Positions 49,990-60,153 of a stretch of DNA of 64,000 nucleotides are shown here, piece by piece (positions within the stretch are counted from its first letter, which is position 1; each line of letters begins with the position of its first letter). The notes below the pieces were generated by a model that did not search any database, was not told where the DNA came from, and saw only the letters and a list, made by a program, of their open reading frames with translations. Both the position numbers and the translations under genes were made by a program. Source of the DNA: Bacteroidota bacterium. Its GTDB lineage: Bacteria > Bacteroidota > Bacteroidia > 2-12-FULL-35-15. The stretch spans positions 1 through 64,000 of the forward strand of contig CANJYB010000009.1 of NCBI GenBank assembly GCA_947479085.1, read 5' to 3'.

Positions 49990-51135
49990 ATGAAAATAAT
50001 AACAGCAATATTCAGGGTATTTGTAGGATGTTTATTCATCTTTTCGGGCTTCATCAAAGCCAACGACACATTAGGTTTTTCGTATAAACTGGTAGAGTAT
50101 TTCGAAATTTTTGCAAAGAGCTTTCACTTTTTCGAATATTTTGTTCCTATCGCCACCCCGCTGGCCATCTTTTTATGTGTGTTTGAAATAGCACTTGGAT
50201 TTACCCTCTTAATGGGAGCCAGGACCAAACTTACCCTTTGGCTGCTTTTATTGTTGATCGTATTTTTTACCTTCCTTACTTTTTACTCCGCTTATTTTGA
50301 CAAGGTGCGCGAGTGCGGTTGTTTTGGCGATTTCTGGCACCTTACTCCTTGGCAATCGTTTACAAAAGATTTGATTTTATTGGTTTCCGTAATAATATTA
50401 TTTATTGGTAAAAAGTACATTACTCCATTGTTCGGAACACGAATGGAAAATATTTTACTGATATTTTTTGTACTTATTTCCACCGCCTTTCCGCTTTATA
50501 CCTATAACTATTTACCTATATTCGATTTCCGTGCTTACGCAATAGGCAAAAACATTCCGGAACAAATGAAAGGAGTGCCGGATGAAGTGAAATTTTATTA
50601 TGTATTGAAAAACAAAACAACAGGTGAAACCAAGGAGTTTGACAGCTGGCCAACTGACTGGGACAAAACGTATGATTATGTTACCAATCGAAATGTTGTT
50701 ACCAAAAAAGGAATCGACCCTAAGGTAAAAGACTTTGTTATTACCAAACCGGAAGGTGGCGATTATACCCAGGATATTATTGAAGCTCCTGATTTTAATT
50801 TCCTGTTGATTTGTTACGATCTTGAAAAAACCAATAAAGATATTTTCGGGAAAACAAATGATTTTGCTTCGCTTTGCAAGCAGGACAATGTAACTTTTGT
50901 GGTACTTACATCGTCTGGTAAAGAGACGATAGCTAAGTTTAAACAGGAAACAGGAACAACGGTTGATTTTTATAACCTGGATGGAACTGTTTTAAAAACA
51001 ATGATACGTTCGAATCCGGGATTGATGCTGATGAAAGCAGGAACAGTTCAGGACATGTGGCATTACCATCGTTTCCCTTCTTACAATGATGTTAAACAAA
51101 AACATCATATAGAGAAACAGGCGCCACACGAGTAA
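49990..51135 (+). CDS. BT_3928-like DoxX membrane protein
   Basis: 381 residues. The N-terminal DoxX/MauE-like domain has four helices (about 1-150), with FSGFIKANDTLGFSYKLVEYF and the ECGCFGDFWHLTPWQSFTKD loop carrying a CGCFG motif. A C-terminal soluble region (about 190-381) looks thioredoxin-like (FNFLLICYDLEKTNKDIFGK, VTFVVLTSSGKETI), without a CxxC. It is thought to handle membrane redox or quinone-linked thiol chemistry. Context: after DUF1599 and before a lone permease gene. Confidence 0.85.
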   Translation: MKIITAIFRVFVGCLFIFSGFIKANDTLGFSYKLVEYFEIFAKSFHFFEYFVPIATPLAIFLCVFEIALGFTLLMGARTKLTLWLLLLLIVFFTFLTFYSAYFDKVRECGCFGDFWHLTPWQSFTKDLILLVSVIILFIGKKYITPLFGTRMENILLIFFVLISTAFPLYTYNYLPIFDFRAYAIGKNIPEQMKGVPDEVKFYYVLKNKTTGETKEFDSWPTDWDKTYDYVTNRNVVTKKGIDPKVKDFVITKPEGGDYTQDIIEAPDFNFLLICYDLEKTNKDIFGKTNDFASLCKQDNVTFVVLTSSGKETIAKFKQETGTTVDFYNLDGTVLKTMIRSNPGLMLMKAGTVQDMWHYHRFPSYNDVKQKHHIEKQAPHE

Positions 51136-51182
51136 AGTTAACGCGGTATTGCTTAACAAATAAAAACATATTAAAATAATTT

Positions 51183-52259
51183 GTGATAAAATTTATTATA
51201 AAACGGTTATTCTACGGATTCCTTGTATTAATAGGTGTTATCACAGTTGTGTTTTTATTGTTCAATGTTCTTCCGGGCGACCCTGCCCGATTGATGCTTG
51301 GTCAGCGTGCCGATAAAGCATCAGTTGATATTATCAACAAAGATTTAGGTCGGGACCGCCCGCTGAGTAAGCAGTTTTTAATGTATATGAATGATTTATC
51401 TCCGTTATCTGTTCACAATGCAGAGGATAAGAGCAGCAGCATTTACCTGGATGATAAAAAATATTCCTATCAAAAACTCTTCCCTGTTTCCTCTTCCAGG
51501 GTGCTGGTTCTTAAATTTCCTTACCTGCGCAGGTCATACATCACCAAACGAAAAGTATCGGATATAATAAAGAAAACACTGCCTGCCACTGCCTTGCTTG
51601 CATTTTCAGCCATTGCCTTCGGAGCATTCTTTGGAATACTATTGGGAATTATTTCTGCCATTAAGAAAAACTCGTGGATAGATAAAGCAACTCTTGTCTT
51701 TGCAATATTCGGAATGTCGCTTCCTTCTTATTTTGTAGGGCTGATTATAGCATGGGTATTCGGCTTTCTATTATTCAATTATACAGGACTTAATAATGAA
51801 GGCTCGCTCTATTACTTTGATGATTTCGGGGAAAAACACTTAGTACTTAAAAATTTAATTTTACCGGCCATTACCCTTGGGCTTCGGCCATTGGCATTGA
51901 TAATACAGTTAATGCGGAGTTCCTTGCTGGAAGTTCTTTCCCAGGATTATATCCGAACAGCAACTGCCAAAGGGTTGAGTTATTATAAAGTAGTAACCAA
52001 GCATGCGTTAAAAAATGCATTAAACCCTGTTATTACTGCAGTATCAGGTTGGTTTGCCGGATTGATGGCGGGAGCTGTATTTGTGGAGATTATTTTTAAC
52101 TGGCGGGGAATAGGGTTTGAAGTGGTAGATGCTCTAAATAATAATGATTTGCCGGTGGTAATGGGTGCCACCTTAATATTTGCAGTGGTGTTTGTATTAA
52201 TAAATATATTGGTCGATATTATTTACGGAGTGCTGGATCCAAGAGTAAGGGTTCAATAA
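51183..52259 (+). CDS. ABC transporter permease, DppB/OppB type
   Basis: 358 residues, GTG start. Membrane helices and the BPD_transp_1 domain with the ATPase-coupling EAA loop (YIRTATAKGLSYYKVVTKHA). The opening VLPGDPARLMLGQRA is the usual start of DppB. An insert of about 60 residues between helices 1 and 2 (NAEDKSSSIYLDDKKYSYQK) is larger than in E. coli DppB. No ATPase, second permease or binding protein is encoded nearby, so its partners lie elsewhere. Confidence 0.9.
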   Translation: MIKFIIKRLFYGFLVLIGVITVVFLLFNVLPGDPARLMLGQRADKASVDIINKDLGRDRPLSKQFLMYMNDLSPLSVHNAEDKSSSIYLDDKKYSYQKLFPVSSSRVLVLKFPYLRRSYITKRKVSDIIKKTLPATALLAFSAIAFGAFFGILLGIISAIKKNSWIDKATLVFAIFGMSLPSYFVGLIIAWVFGFLLFNYTGLNNEGSLYYFDDFGEKHLVLKNLILPAITLGLRPLALIIQLMRSSLLEVLSQDYIRTATAKGLSYYKVVTKHALKNALNPVITAVSGWFAGLMAGAVFVEIIFNWRGIGFEVVDALNNNDLPVVMGATLIFAVVFVLINILVDIIYGVLDPRVRVQ

Positions 52260-52332
52260 GGAAATTATGAATTATAAATTATGAATGCAAAGTTTAACAA
52301 TCTGGCAATTCAACAATAAAACAATTTAAAGG

Positions 52333-53085
52333 ATGAGAAAAAAGATAGTAGCAGGAAACTGGAAAATGAATAAAACCATTGCAGAAGGTCTGCAATTGGT
52401 AGATGAGATTCTGGCAGGTTCGAATGATGATTCCGTATTGAAAATCATTGCACCTCCGTTTATTCACCTGGCTGCAGTTGCAGATAAATTAAAATCAAAA
52501 GAAGGATTTGAGGTTGCTGCACAAAACTGTCATCAGGCTGCCGGTGGAGCATTTACCGGTGAAGTGTCTGCAGAAATGATTGCATCCACGGGCACCAACT
52601 ATGTTATTATCGGTCATTCCGAAAGAAGAACTTATTTTGGAGAAACGAACCAGTTGCTAGCGCAGAAGGTTGCAATGGCTTTGGCAAACAACCTTATCCC
52701 AATATTTTGTTTGGGAGAAAGTATGGAAGACCGAAATGCCAATGTTCATTTGGAAACCGTGAAACAACAATTAAAGGAAGGACTATTCAGTTTATTACCT
52801 GCCGATTTCAGTAAAGTAATAATAGCTTACGAACCCGTTTGGGCAATAGGAACAGGTGTTACCGCTACCACTCACCAGGCTCAGGGGATGCATAATTTTA
52901 TCCGTTCGGAAATAAATAAAAAGTACGGGAAAGATATTTCAGAGAATACAATCATACTGTATGGAGGAAGTTGTAATGCGGAAAATGCAAAGGAACTGTT
53001 TGCCTGCCTGGATGTGGATGGTGGATTAGTAGGAGGGGCTTCTCTTAAGGCAAATGAATTTCTGGCAATAGTGAATTCGTTTTAG
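52333..53085 (+). CDS. tpiA: Triosephosphate isomerase
   Basis: 250 residues. MRKKIVAGNWKMNKT (Asn, Lys of the active site), YVIIGHSERRTYFGE (catalytic His), IIAYEPVWAIGTGVTAT (catalytic Glu and loop 6), and LYGGSCNAENAKELF, DVDGGLVGGASLK (phosphate site). It interconverts dihydroxyacetone phosphate and glyceraldehyde 3-phosphate. Confidence 0.97.
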   Translation: MRKKIVAGNWKMNKTIAEGLQLVDEILAGSNDDSVLKIIAPPFIHLAAVADKLKSKEGFEVAAQNCHQAAGGAFTGEVSAEMIASTGTNYVIIGHSERRTYFGETNQLLAQKVAMALANNLIPIFCLGESMEDRNANVHLETVKQQLKEGLFSLLPADFSKVIIAYEPVWAIGTGVTATTHQAQGMHNFIRSEINKKYGKDISENTIILYGGSCNAENAKELFACLDVDGGLVGGASLKANEFLAIVNSF

Positions 53086-53123
53086 TACCAGCAAATTTTT
53101 TATTTAGATTTAAAAACAAAGAA

Positions 53124-53957
53124 GTGGGAAATTATATAGAACTGATATTTACAGTGGAGCCAAAGGAGCAGGCCAGTGATGTGTTGATTGCTCAGCTTTC
53201 CGATATCGGGTTTGAAAGTTTTGTGGAGAGTGCTGCAGGTTTTTCTGCCTTTGTGCAGGAAGAAGAATTTAAGGAAACTGATCTTACCAATATGCTTTCC
53301 GGGTTTAAAGATGTTTTTAAAATCGAGTATTCGAGAAAAGATATCCCTCAGCAAAACTGGAACAAGGAATGGGAAAGTAGTTTTCAACCAATCGAAATAG
53401 AAGGGAAGTGTTATATCAGGGCACCTTTTCATGAACCGAAAAAAGGTTTTGTTTATGATGTGATTATAGAACCTAAAATGAGCTTTGGCACAGGGCATCA
53501 CGATACCACCCAGTTAATGATTGGCAAACTGATGAAACTGGATGTTAAGGATAAATCATTGCTTGATATGGGCTGCGGAACGGGAGTGCTAGCCATTGTG
53601 GCATCTATGATGGGTGCAAAGCCCATTACGGCTATTGATATAGATGAATGGAGCTATGAAAACACGGTGGAAAACCTGGAAAGAAATAATATTGAGAATG
53701 TGGTTGTTCATAAAGGGGATGCAGAAATTTTGGCAGGGAAAGAATTTCATAGTATTTTAGCCAATATTAACAGGAATATTTTGCTAAGAGATATGCCAGT
53801 TTATTTCAATTCGCTTGAAAAAGGCGGAAACCTTGTAATGAGCGGTTTTTTCGAAACTGATATTAACGAAATTTCTGCAAAAGCATTAAGCCTTGGATTG
53901 AGATTTATAGACAAGGAAATAAGTAACCAATGGACCATGTTGCATTTTATTAAATAA
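53124..53957 (+). CDS. prmA: Ribosomal protein L11 methyltransferase
   Basis: 277 residues, GTG start. N-terminal substrate-recognition domain (about 1-60), linker, then a class I methyltransferase: FGTGHHDTTQLMIG, LLDMGCGTGVLAIVASMMGA, AIDIDEWSYENTVENL and ILANINRNILLRDM. Trimethylates L11 at several sites. It lies 38 bp after tpiA; this tpiA-prmA order is common in Bacteroidota. Confidence 0.94.
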   Translation: MGNYIELIFTVEPKEQASDVLIAQLSDIGFESFVESAAGFSAFVQEEEFKETDLTNMLSGFKDVFKIEYSRKDIPQQNWNKEWESSFQPIEIEGKCYIRAPFHEPKKGFVYDVIIEPKMSFGTGHHDTTQLMIGKLMKLDVKDKSLLDMGCGTGVLAIVASMMGAKPITAIDIDEWSYENTVENLERNNIENVVVHKGDAEILAGKEFHSILANINRNILLRDMPVYFNSLEKGGNLVMSGFFETDINEISAKALSLGLRFIDKEISNQWTMLHFIK

Positions 53958-53967
53958 AATATTAACG

Positions 53968-56900
53968 ATGAAAAGAATAATAGGCCTTTTTTTATTTTTT
54001 GCAGTAATTGCATTTACTCAAAAATCTTACGGACAACTTAATCCTATTAAGCAATTTACCGCTGACCCCATTAAGTTCCTGGAGGAGGTTCATACCATGT
54101 TCGAAGTTTCAGGCATGGATAAAAAGGAAGTCAAGGATTTTATGGAACAATTTACGGCCGTATGGAATAATCCTAAATACAGCGAGAACCTGAAACAATC
54201 CACCTACAGTTCATTGAACCTGATGGTGAAGAAAAAGATGAGGATTTTGCCCGAATACAAAAGTTACCTTTCTTCCATCATGAATTTTATTAATTCCAAC
54301 CAAACGGAACTTAGTTTTATTATGTGGCAGGAGTGTATTAATAAAATATTGAACGGAAAAAGTCAGAAGTTCTTTTCTGATTACCTGCAGATGAGTGAAA
54401 ACTTATTTGCAACTAATACATTTTATAAATCATCTGTTATTTCTTATTCTTCAAACAATAATAAATACATATTTGAATTCGACAGTGTTCCTAAAGTTAT
54501 TTTTAAAAGTTTAAATCTTCGCTGCGTTAACAATCAAAATGATAGTGGGGTGGTGTATGATACCCGTGGAGTTTATTACCCTTACAAAGGAATATTTGTT
54601 GGCCAGGGAGGAACAGTGTTCTGGACCCGCGTTGGTTTTCCTACCGAGAAAGTTTGGGCAGAACTGAAGAAATACCAGGTTTCGTTAAAAACATCAGGCT
54701 TTTCAGCAGATTCTGTTTTGTTTAACAATAAAAATTATTTTGATAAACCATTGTTAGGACGGTTGGAAGAAAAGGTAGTTTCGGAAAAGGGCAGTAATAT
54801 TTCTTACCCCCGGTTCGAATCGTACAGTAAGCGAATGCAGATAAAGAACATTGCCAAAGGGGTCGATTACGATGGTGGATTTAGTCAGCGGGGGGAGAAG
54901 TTTCTGGGTTCAGGAAATCATGATGAAGATGCAAAAATTATATTTTATAAGGACGGAAAGAGGTTCCTCGTGGTAGGGGCACAGCTGATGGGAATAACAG
55001 AGGAAAAATTATTTGCAGAGCAGGCGAACATTAAATTTTATTTTGATAAAGATTCAATTACTCACCCAAGCCTGAGTTTTAAATTTATTACCAAAACAAG
55101 GTTGCTTTCATTAAATCGAACTAATGGCGGTATTTCCAAATCTCCTTTTATTAATTCCTTTCACAAAGTGGACATGTATTTCGAAGAATTGGAGTGGGTG
55201 ATAGATGATCCTAAGATTGATTTAAAGATGCTGGTGGGTAATACCCAGGAAGACGCTTATTTTGAATCCAGGGCTTATTTCCGAACGGATAGGTATGACC
55301 AGTTGCAGGGTGTTGACCCTGTCAATCCTTTAATTCAGATGAGGGACTATATTAAAAAGAATAATGACAATCGTGATTTTACCGGGGACGAATATTCCAG
55401 GTATATTAAACTGGCAGCTTATGATGTGCGTCCGAATCTGGTAAGATTGTCAACCTTTGGCTTTATAACGTATGATGCCGAAACAGACAAAGTGCATGCA
55501 ACGGATAAGTTGTTTGATTACATAGCCGACCGGGCCGGAAAGATAGATTATGATGTTATCCAGTTCCCTTCTGTAGTTCGCAATGGAATCAATGCCTCCA
55601 TTAATTTATTGAATTACGATATGTCTATTTACGGAGTACGACAAATTGGAATGAGTGATTCGCAAAATGTGGTTATTTACCCTTTTGAGCAAAAAATTAT
55701 TTTAAAAAAGAACAGGGATTTTACATTTGCTGGAGTAGTACATGCAGGTCGTTTCGATTTCTTTGGAAAAGAGTTTTCTTTTGATTACGACAAGTTTATT
55801 ATAAACCTGAAAAATGTGGATTCACTCCGGATGTTGGTAAGATCAAGGGAAAAGGATGCTTATGGTGAATACCCGCTTGTGAAATTAAAAACAGTAATCG
55901 AAAACATTAATGGAGATTTGGAAATAGATGCTCCCGCTAATAAGTCGGGAAGAAAAAATATCCCTAAGTATCCCGTCTTTAATAGTTTTAAGGATTCGTA
56001 TGCATACTATAATAAGAAACAGATACAAGGCGGAAAATATGGAAAGGATAAGTTTTACTTCCACCTTGAACCGTTTCAGATTGATAGTTTGGACAACTTT
56101 TCCAACGAAGGTTTGAATTTTAAAGGAGACATGGTCTCGGCCAATATTTTTCCAACCTTTAAAGAAACACTTACCCTGCAACCTGATTATTCATTGGGTT
56201 TTGTTACACAAACACCTCCGGGTGGGTATGCCATGTATGGAGGGAAAGGAACTTATAACAGTGCGATTAAGCTGAGTAACCAGGGATTGAGGGGTGATGG
56301 TACATTGGATTATATCACTTCTGTCTCGAAATCGAATGATTTTATTTTTTATCCCGACTCTACCAATGCCATTGCACAGGCCTATGATGTGAAGGAGCAA
56401 AAGACGGAACCTCAGTTTCCACAGGTACATGGCGAGGATGTAAAAATTCACTGGATGCCTTTAAAAGATGTGATGTATGCCTATAACAATAAAGACAAAA
56501 AGTTTTTGCAGTATAACGGACAATCGCAATTTACCGGACGCCTGACACTCACTCCTAAAATGCTTTACGGAACCGGATTTGCAGATTTTGTGAGTGCAAA
56601 ACTGGAAGCAAAATGGATGAAGTTTAAACAGAATACTTTTGATTCAGATACAGCCAATTTCAGTTTGAAATCTACGGAAGTTTCTGCTCTGGCTTTTTCT
56701 ACGCTTAACGTAAACGCTCACATTGATTTTAATAAGCGATTGGGAGAATTTAAGTCAAATGGAAAAGGGTCTATTGTTAAGTTTCCAATTAACCAATACA
56801 TCTGTTTCATGGACAAGTTCAAATGGTTCATGGATGCCAGTATTATTGAATTAGGTGCAGATAAAGCAACCGCAGCGCAAAATTCGGGGAACGACCTGGA

Positions 56901-58443
56901 TTTGGAAGGGCCTGAATTTATTTCTGTCCATCCCAAACAGGATTCTTTGCGTTTCCAATCACCACGGGCCAGGTATGACCTGAAGAAATTTATTATTTCT
57001 GCAATGGATGTAAAATACATCAATGTGGCAGATGCCCGTATTTATCCTGATGACGGAGATGTTATTATTGGTCGTGATGCGGTGATGAAAACATTTACCA
57101 GTGCCAAAATTGTGGCCAATGCCGTTACTCAGTACCACCATTTATATAATTGTACTGTCAATATTTATGCCCGTAAAAACTATGCCGGTTCAGGGTTTTA
57201 TGATTACATCGATGAGTTAAAAGCAAAACAGACTTTTTATTTCAGTGATGTAAGTGTGGATACTACGTTCCAGACTTATGCCGAAACAGAGATTAAAGAC
57301 TCCTCCAATTTTAAACTGAGTCCTAATTTTGAATTCAAAGGAAAAGTAAAACTGAAAGCTACCAACCAGTTCCTTGTATTTGACGGAGCTACGCGTATCG
57401 ATTACGATTGTGCTGCTATTCCAAGAACCTGGTTGAAATTTGAATCGGAAATAAACCCGAACAATATTTATATTCCTGTTCCTAAAGAACCATTAAATAT
57501 GGCCGGTAAACCTATTGCTGCTTCGATGATGGTAACTACCGATTCAACACATTTTTATTCTGCATTCCTTTCTCCTAAAATTTCAGGAAACGATGCATCC
57601 GTGTTGCCTGCAGATGGATTTTTATATTTCGATAAAGTTGCCAAAGAGTACCAGATTTCAAACAAGGAAAAACTGGTGGAACATTCCTTACCGGGCAATT
57701 ACCTGAGTTTAAATAAATCGAACTGCGTGGTACGTGGTGAAGGTAAAATTAACCTGGGTGGAGATTTCGGACAGGTGAAACTGGAATCGTTTGGAAGTGC
57801 GACTCATTATCTTATACCGGATACCACTGTTTTTGATATGTTAATGTCTCTGGATTTTTTCTTTAATGATAATGCGATTGATAAAATGGCAGATGATATT
57901 AACGGTAATGCTGACCTGAAACCAACTGAATTCGGAAGACCTGTTTTTGAAAAAGGAATGCGCGAAATGTTAGGCAAGGAGCAGGCAGATAAACTTATTT
58001 CTCAGCTTAACCTTTATGGATCTTTCAAGAAAATACCGGAAGAGTTAAGAAAAACATTATTCCTCAATGATATCAAGATGAAGTGGAACAAAGAAACCCG
58101 TTCTTATACATCTATTGGTAAAATAGGAATTGGGAATATCAATAAAACACAATTGAATAAATACATCGGGGGAAGAATAGAAATCATCAAGAAACGTGGT
58201 GGTGATATTCTGAATGTTTACCTGGAAATAGATGCTAATAACTGGTATTACTTTAACTATACCCGTGGAACTATGTTGGCGGTTTCTTCCAATGAAGCAT
58301 TCAATACTTTGATAAAGGAAATGAAACCTGATAAACGCGAAAAGGCTGGTGATAAGGATAAAAAGGAACAGAACTATTATTTTAATATTTGTCCGCCAAC
58401 CAAAAAAATTCAGTTTCTACGGAAATCTCAATCTGATCAGTGA
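53968..58443 (+). CDS. Very large exported protein of unknown function (1491 residues)
   Basis: Signal peptide MKRIIGLFLFFAVIAFTQKS then YGQ. Residues about 25-180 are helical; the rest is almost entirely beta-strand with frequent DKFIINLKNVDSLRM, FKGDMVSANIFPTFKE and LEIDANNWYYFNY type segments, and no membrane helix. No sorting domain at the C-terminus, which ends in a Lys-rich segment. The repetitive strands suggest a long beta-solenoid or beta-jellyroll chain in the periplasm. I do not recognise a family. It starts 10 bp after prmA and overlaps plsY by 4 bp (GTGA), so it is in the same operon. Confidence 0.85.
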   Translation: MKRIIGLFLFFAVIAFTQKSYGQLNPIKQFTADPIKFLEEVHTMFEVSGMDKKEVKDFMEQFTAVWNNPKYSENLKQSTYSSLNLMVKKKMRILPEYKSYLSSIMNFINSNQTELSFIMWQECINKILNGKSQKFFSDYLQMSENLFATNTFYKSSVISYSSNNNKYIFEFDSVPKVIFKSLNLRCVNNQNDSGVVYDTRGVYYPYKGIFVGQGGTVFWTRVGFPTEKVWAELKKYQVSLKTSGFSADSVLFNNKNYFDKPLLGRLEEKVVSEKGSNISYPRFESYSKRMQIKNIAKGVDYDGGFSQRGEKFLGSGNHDEDAKIIFYKDGKRFLVVGAQLMGITEEKLFAEQANIKFYFDKDSITHPSLSFKFITKTRLLSLNRTNGGISKSPFINSFHKVDMYFEELEWVIDDPKIDLKMLVGNTQEDAYFESRAYFRTDRYDQLQGVDPVNPLIQMRDYIKKNNDNRDFTGDEYSRYIKLAAYDVRPNLVRLSTFGFITYDAETDKVHATDKLFDYIADRAGKIDYDVIQFPSVVRNGINASINLLNYDMSIYGVRQIGMSDSQNVVIYPFEQKIILKKNRDFTFAGVVHAGRFDFFGKEFSFDYDKFIINLKNVDSLRMLVRSREKDAYGEYPLVKLKTVIENINGDLEIDAPANKSGRKNIPKYPVFNSFKDSYAYYNKKQIQGGKYGKDKFYFHLEPFQIDSLDNFSNEGLNFKGDMVSANIFPTFKETLTLQPDYSLGFVTQTPPGGYAMYGGKGTYNSAIKLSNQGLRGDGTLDYITSVSKSNDFIFYPDSTNAIAQAYDVKEQKTEPQFPQVHGEDVKIHWMPLKDVMYAYNNKDKKFLQYNGQSQFTGRLTLTPKMLYGTGFADFVSAKLEAKWMKFKQNTFDSDTANFSLKSTEVSALAFSTLNVNAHIDFNKRLGEFKSNGKGSIVKFPINQYICFMDKFKWFMDASIIELGADKATAAQNSGNDLDLEGPEFISVHPKQDSLRFQSPRARYDLKKFIISAMDVKYINVADARIYPDDGDVIIGRDAVMKTFTSAKIVANAVTQYHHLYNCTVNIYARKNYAGSGFYDYIDELKAKQTFYFSDVSVDTTFQTYAETEIKDSSNFKLSPNFEFKGKVKLKATNQFLVFDGATRIDYDCAAIPRTWLKFESEINPNNIYIPVPKEPLNMAGKPIAASMMVTTDSTHFYSAFLSPKISGNDASVLPADGFLYFDKVAKEYQISNKEKLVEHSLPGNYLSLNKSNCVVRGEGKINLGGDFGQVKLESFGSATHYLIPDTTVFDMLMSLDFFFNDNAIDKMADDINGNADLKPTEFGRPVFEKGMREMLGKEQADKLISQLNLYGSFKKIPEELRKTLFLNDIKMKWNKETRSYTSIGKIGIGNINKTQLNKYIGGRIEIIKKRGGDILNVYLEIDANNWYYFNYTRGTMLAVSSNEAFNTLIKEMKPDKREKAGDKDKKEQNYYFNICPPTKKIQFLRKSQSDQ

Positions 58444-59147
58444 TAACAGGGGGTAATATAATCTTTTTGCTTTGTGCCTATTTATTAGGCTCCATTCCTT
58501 CTGCTGTATGGATAGGAAAATACTTTTACAAAACCGATGTCCGCGAATACGGAAGTGGCAATGCCGGAGCTACCAATGTGTTCAGGGTGCTTGGTAAAAA
58601 GGCAGGTATTCCCGTATTGCTGCTCGATATTCTGAAAGGCTTTGCTGGTGTCAGCCTGGCATACCTTAGCATATATCCCAAAGGAAGTAATCAGCTTACT
58701 GATTTGCAACTGGTGCTGGGTATAGCAGCATTGGTAGGTCATATTTTTCCTGTATTTGCACAGTTCAGGGGAGGGAAGGGAATTGCCACCTTGCTTGGAA
58801 TTATTTTAGCAATACATCTTTATGCAGGCCTGGCTTCCATTGCTGTTTTTATCATTGTGCTGCTTGCTTTCAGTTATGTATCGCTTGCTTCCATTATTGC
58901 TTCCATTATGTTTCCTGTTATTGTGGTAGTAATTGATAAAACGTGTAAGCAGCATAGTGCTGCTCATGAAACATTGATACCTATGCTAACCAATCCATTG
59001 ATTATATTTTCCATTTTAATTCCTATTATGGTTTTAATCACGCATCAGAAAAACATTGAACGACTGCTTAGGCGGGAAGAATCAAAATCAAAGCTGATAA
59101 AGAAAAAGAAAAAGGCTGAGGAACCTGTCACGGAAGAGACAAAATAA
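58440..59147 (+). CDS. plsY: Glycerol-3-phosphate acyltransferase PlsY
   Basis: 235 residues, GTG start overlapping the previous stop. YLLGSIPSAVWIGKYFY, REYGSGNAGATNVFRVLGKK, GHIFPVFAQFRGGKGIATLL are the three PlsY catalytic motifs. About six membrane helices and a Lys/Glu-rich tail (about 205-235). Transfers acyl from acyl phosphate to glycerol 3-phosphate, the first phospholipid step. Its coupling to the 1491-residue gene suggests that protein serves envelope biogenesis (inference). Confidence 0.94.
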   Translation: MITGGNIIFLLCAYLLGSIPSAVWIGKYFYKTDVREYGSGNAGATNVFRVLGKKAGIPVLLLDILKGFAGVSLAYLSIYPKGSNQLTDLQLVLGIAALVGHIFPVFAQFRGGKGIATLLGIILAIHLYAGLASIAVFIIVLLAFSYVSLASIIASIMFPVIVVVIDKTCKQHSAAHETLIPMLTNPLIIFSILIPIMVLITHQKNIERLLRREESKSKLIKKKKKAEEPVTEETK

Positions 59148-59174
59148 GTATACTTCAATTAAATTTTAATAGCA

Positions 59175-59900
59175 TTGACCATCCAGCGTTTTATTGTATT
59201 TACTAAGTTAACCATCATGTTATCCATTGGCATTTGTTTCAGTTCTGCTGCACAAAATATGGTAACCATAACCGGGCGTGCATTTGATAAGGATGATAGT
59301 AAACTCCCTCTTTCTAAATTAATGATTATTAATAAGCGCACCAACAATGGTATGTTTGCTGATGCTGAAGGAAAGTTCTCCATTTCTGCCCGTCAAACGG
59401 ATACTATTTTATTTTCCGCTATTGGTTTTCTTTTAAAGAAAGTTTGCCTTGCCGATTCGCTACCTAAAAAGCAATATTCAATTGAAGTACCAATGATGAA
59501 GCTTCAATATACACTAAAAGAAATTTCGGTGTTTGCTACCCGCGACCTTAGCGAGATTCAAAAGGACATTAATAACCTTGGAGTAAAACACGATTACCTC
59601 GTGGAAGGGATTAATGGTTTCGAAAGTCCCATTACGTTTTTATACGAACGTTTCAGTAAGCGCGAACGCAGCAAGTATAGAGTAAGGGAAATGGAAAACG
59701 AAGATTTGAAACGAGATGTGCTTAAAGATTTGTTCCGCTTATATGTTAAACATGAAATTATTGATTTGAGTGATGCGGAATTTGATGTCTTTATAAGGTA
59801 CCTTAATTTCAGTGATGAGTTTATTCAAAATGCTTCCCAGTTTGAATTGACAATGGCTATTAAAGGTAAATATGAAAGTTTTAAATACCGCTGGAAATAA
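59175..59900 (+). CDS. Exported protein with carboxypeptidase-like regulatory domain
   Basis: 241 residues from TTG 59175, which gives a good signal peptide (MTIQRFIVFTKLTIMLSIGI then CFSSAAQ). ATG 59217 would cut it short. A CarboxypepD_reg-like beta-sandwich (about 28-105) has VTITGRAFDKDDSKLPLSKL, then TNNGMFADAEGKFSISAR and TILFSAIGF. It is followed by a basic helical part. This domain is common at the front of TonB-dependent receptors; here it stands alone. Confidence 0.8.
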   Translation: MTIQRFIVFTKLTIMLSIGICFSSAAQNMVTITGRAFDKDDSKLPLSKLMIINKRTNNGMFADAEGKFSISARQTDTILFSAIGFLLKKVCLADSLPKKQYSIEVPMMKLQYTLKEISVFATRDLSEIQKDINNLGVKHDYLVEGINGFESPITFLYERFSKRERSKYRVREMENEDLKRDVLKDLFRLYVKHEIIDLSDAEFDVFIRYLNFSDEFIQNASQFELTMAIKGKYESFKYRWK

Positions 59901-59910
59901 ATAAATACTT

Positions 59911-59918
59911 TACCTTTG
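59911..59918 (+). promoter_or_regulatory. -7 promoter box for DUF4834 (leaderless)
   Basis: TACCTTTG ends 7 nt before the ATG at 59926, so the message would begin at or next to the start codon. Confidence 0.55.
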
Positions 59919-59925
59919 TACCCTC

Positions 59926-60147
59926 ATGAGAGATGTGTTTTATACTTTATTGGTTGTCTGGATTATCTGGCGGGTGCTTAATGCATTCAGTTCTGGTAAA
60001 ACAAAACAGCAATCGCCCACACCCAATAATAGCACTTCCGGAAATTACAAAAAGGAAGGGGAAACACGGGTGGAGTATGTACCGCCAAAATCAAAACCAA
60101 TAAATGATGATGCGGGAGAGTATGTGGATTACGAGGAGGTAAAATAA
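59926..60147 (+). CDS. DUF4834-family small membrane protein
   Basis: 73 residues. One N-terminal membrane helix (MRDVFYTLLVVWIIWRVLNA), then a hydrophilic tail with a conserved GETRVEYVPPKSKP and acidic DDAGEYVDYEEVK end. Matches the DUF4834 pattern. Function unknown; widespread in Bacteroidota. Confidence 0.82.
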   Translation: MRDVFYTLLVVWIIWRVLNAFSSGKTKQQSPTPNNSTSGNYKKEGETRVEYVPPKSKPINDDAGEYVDYEEVK

Positions 60148-60153
60148 CCTTGC

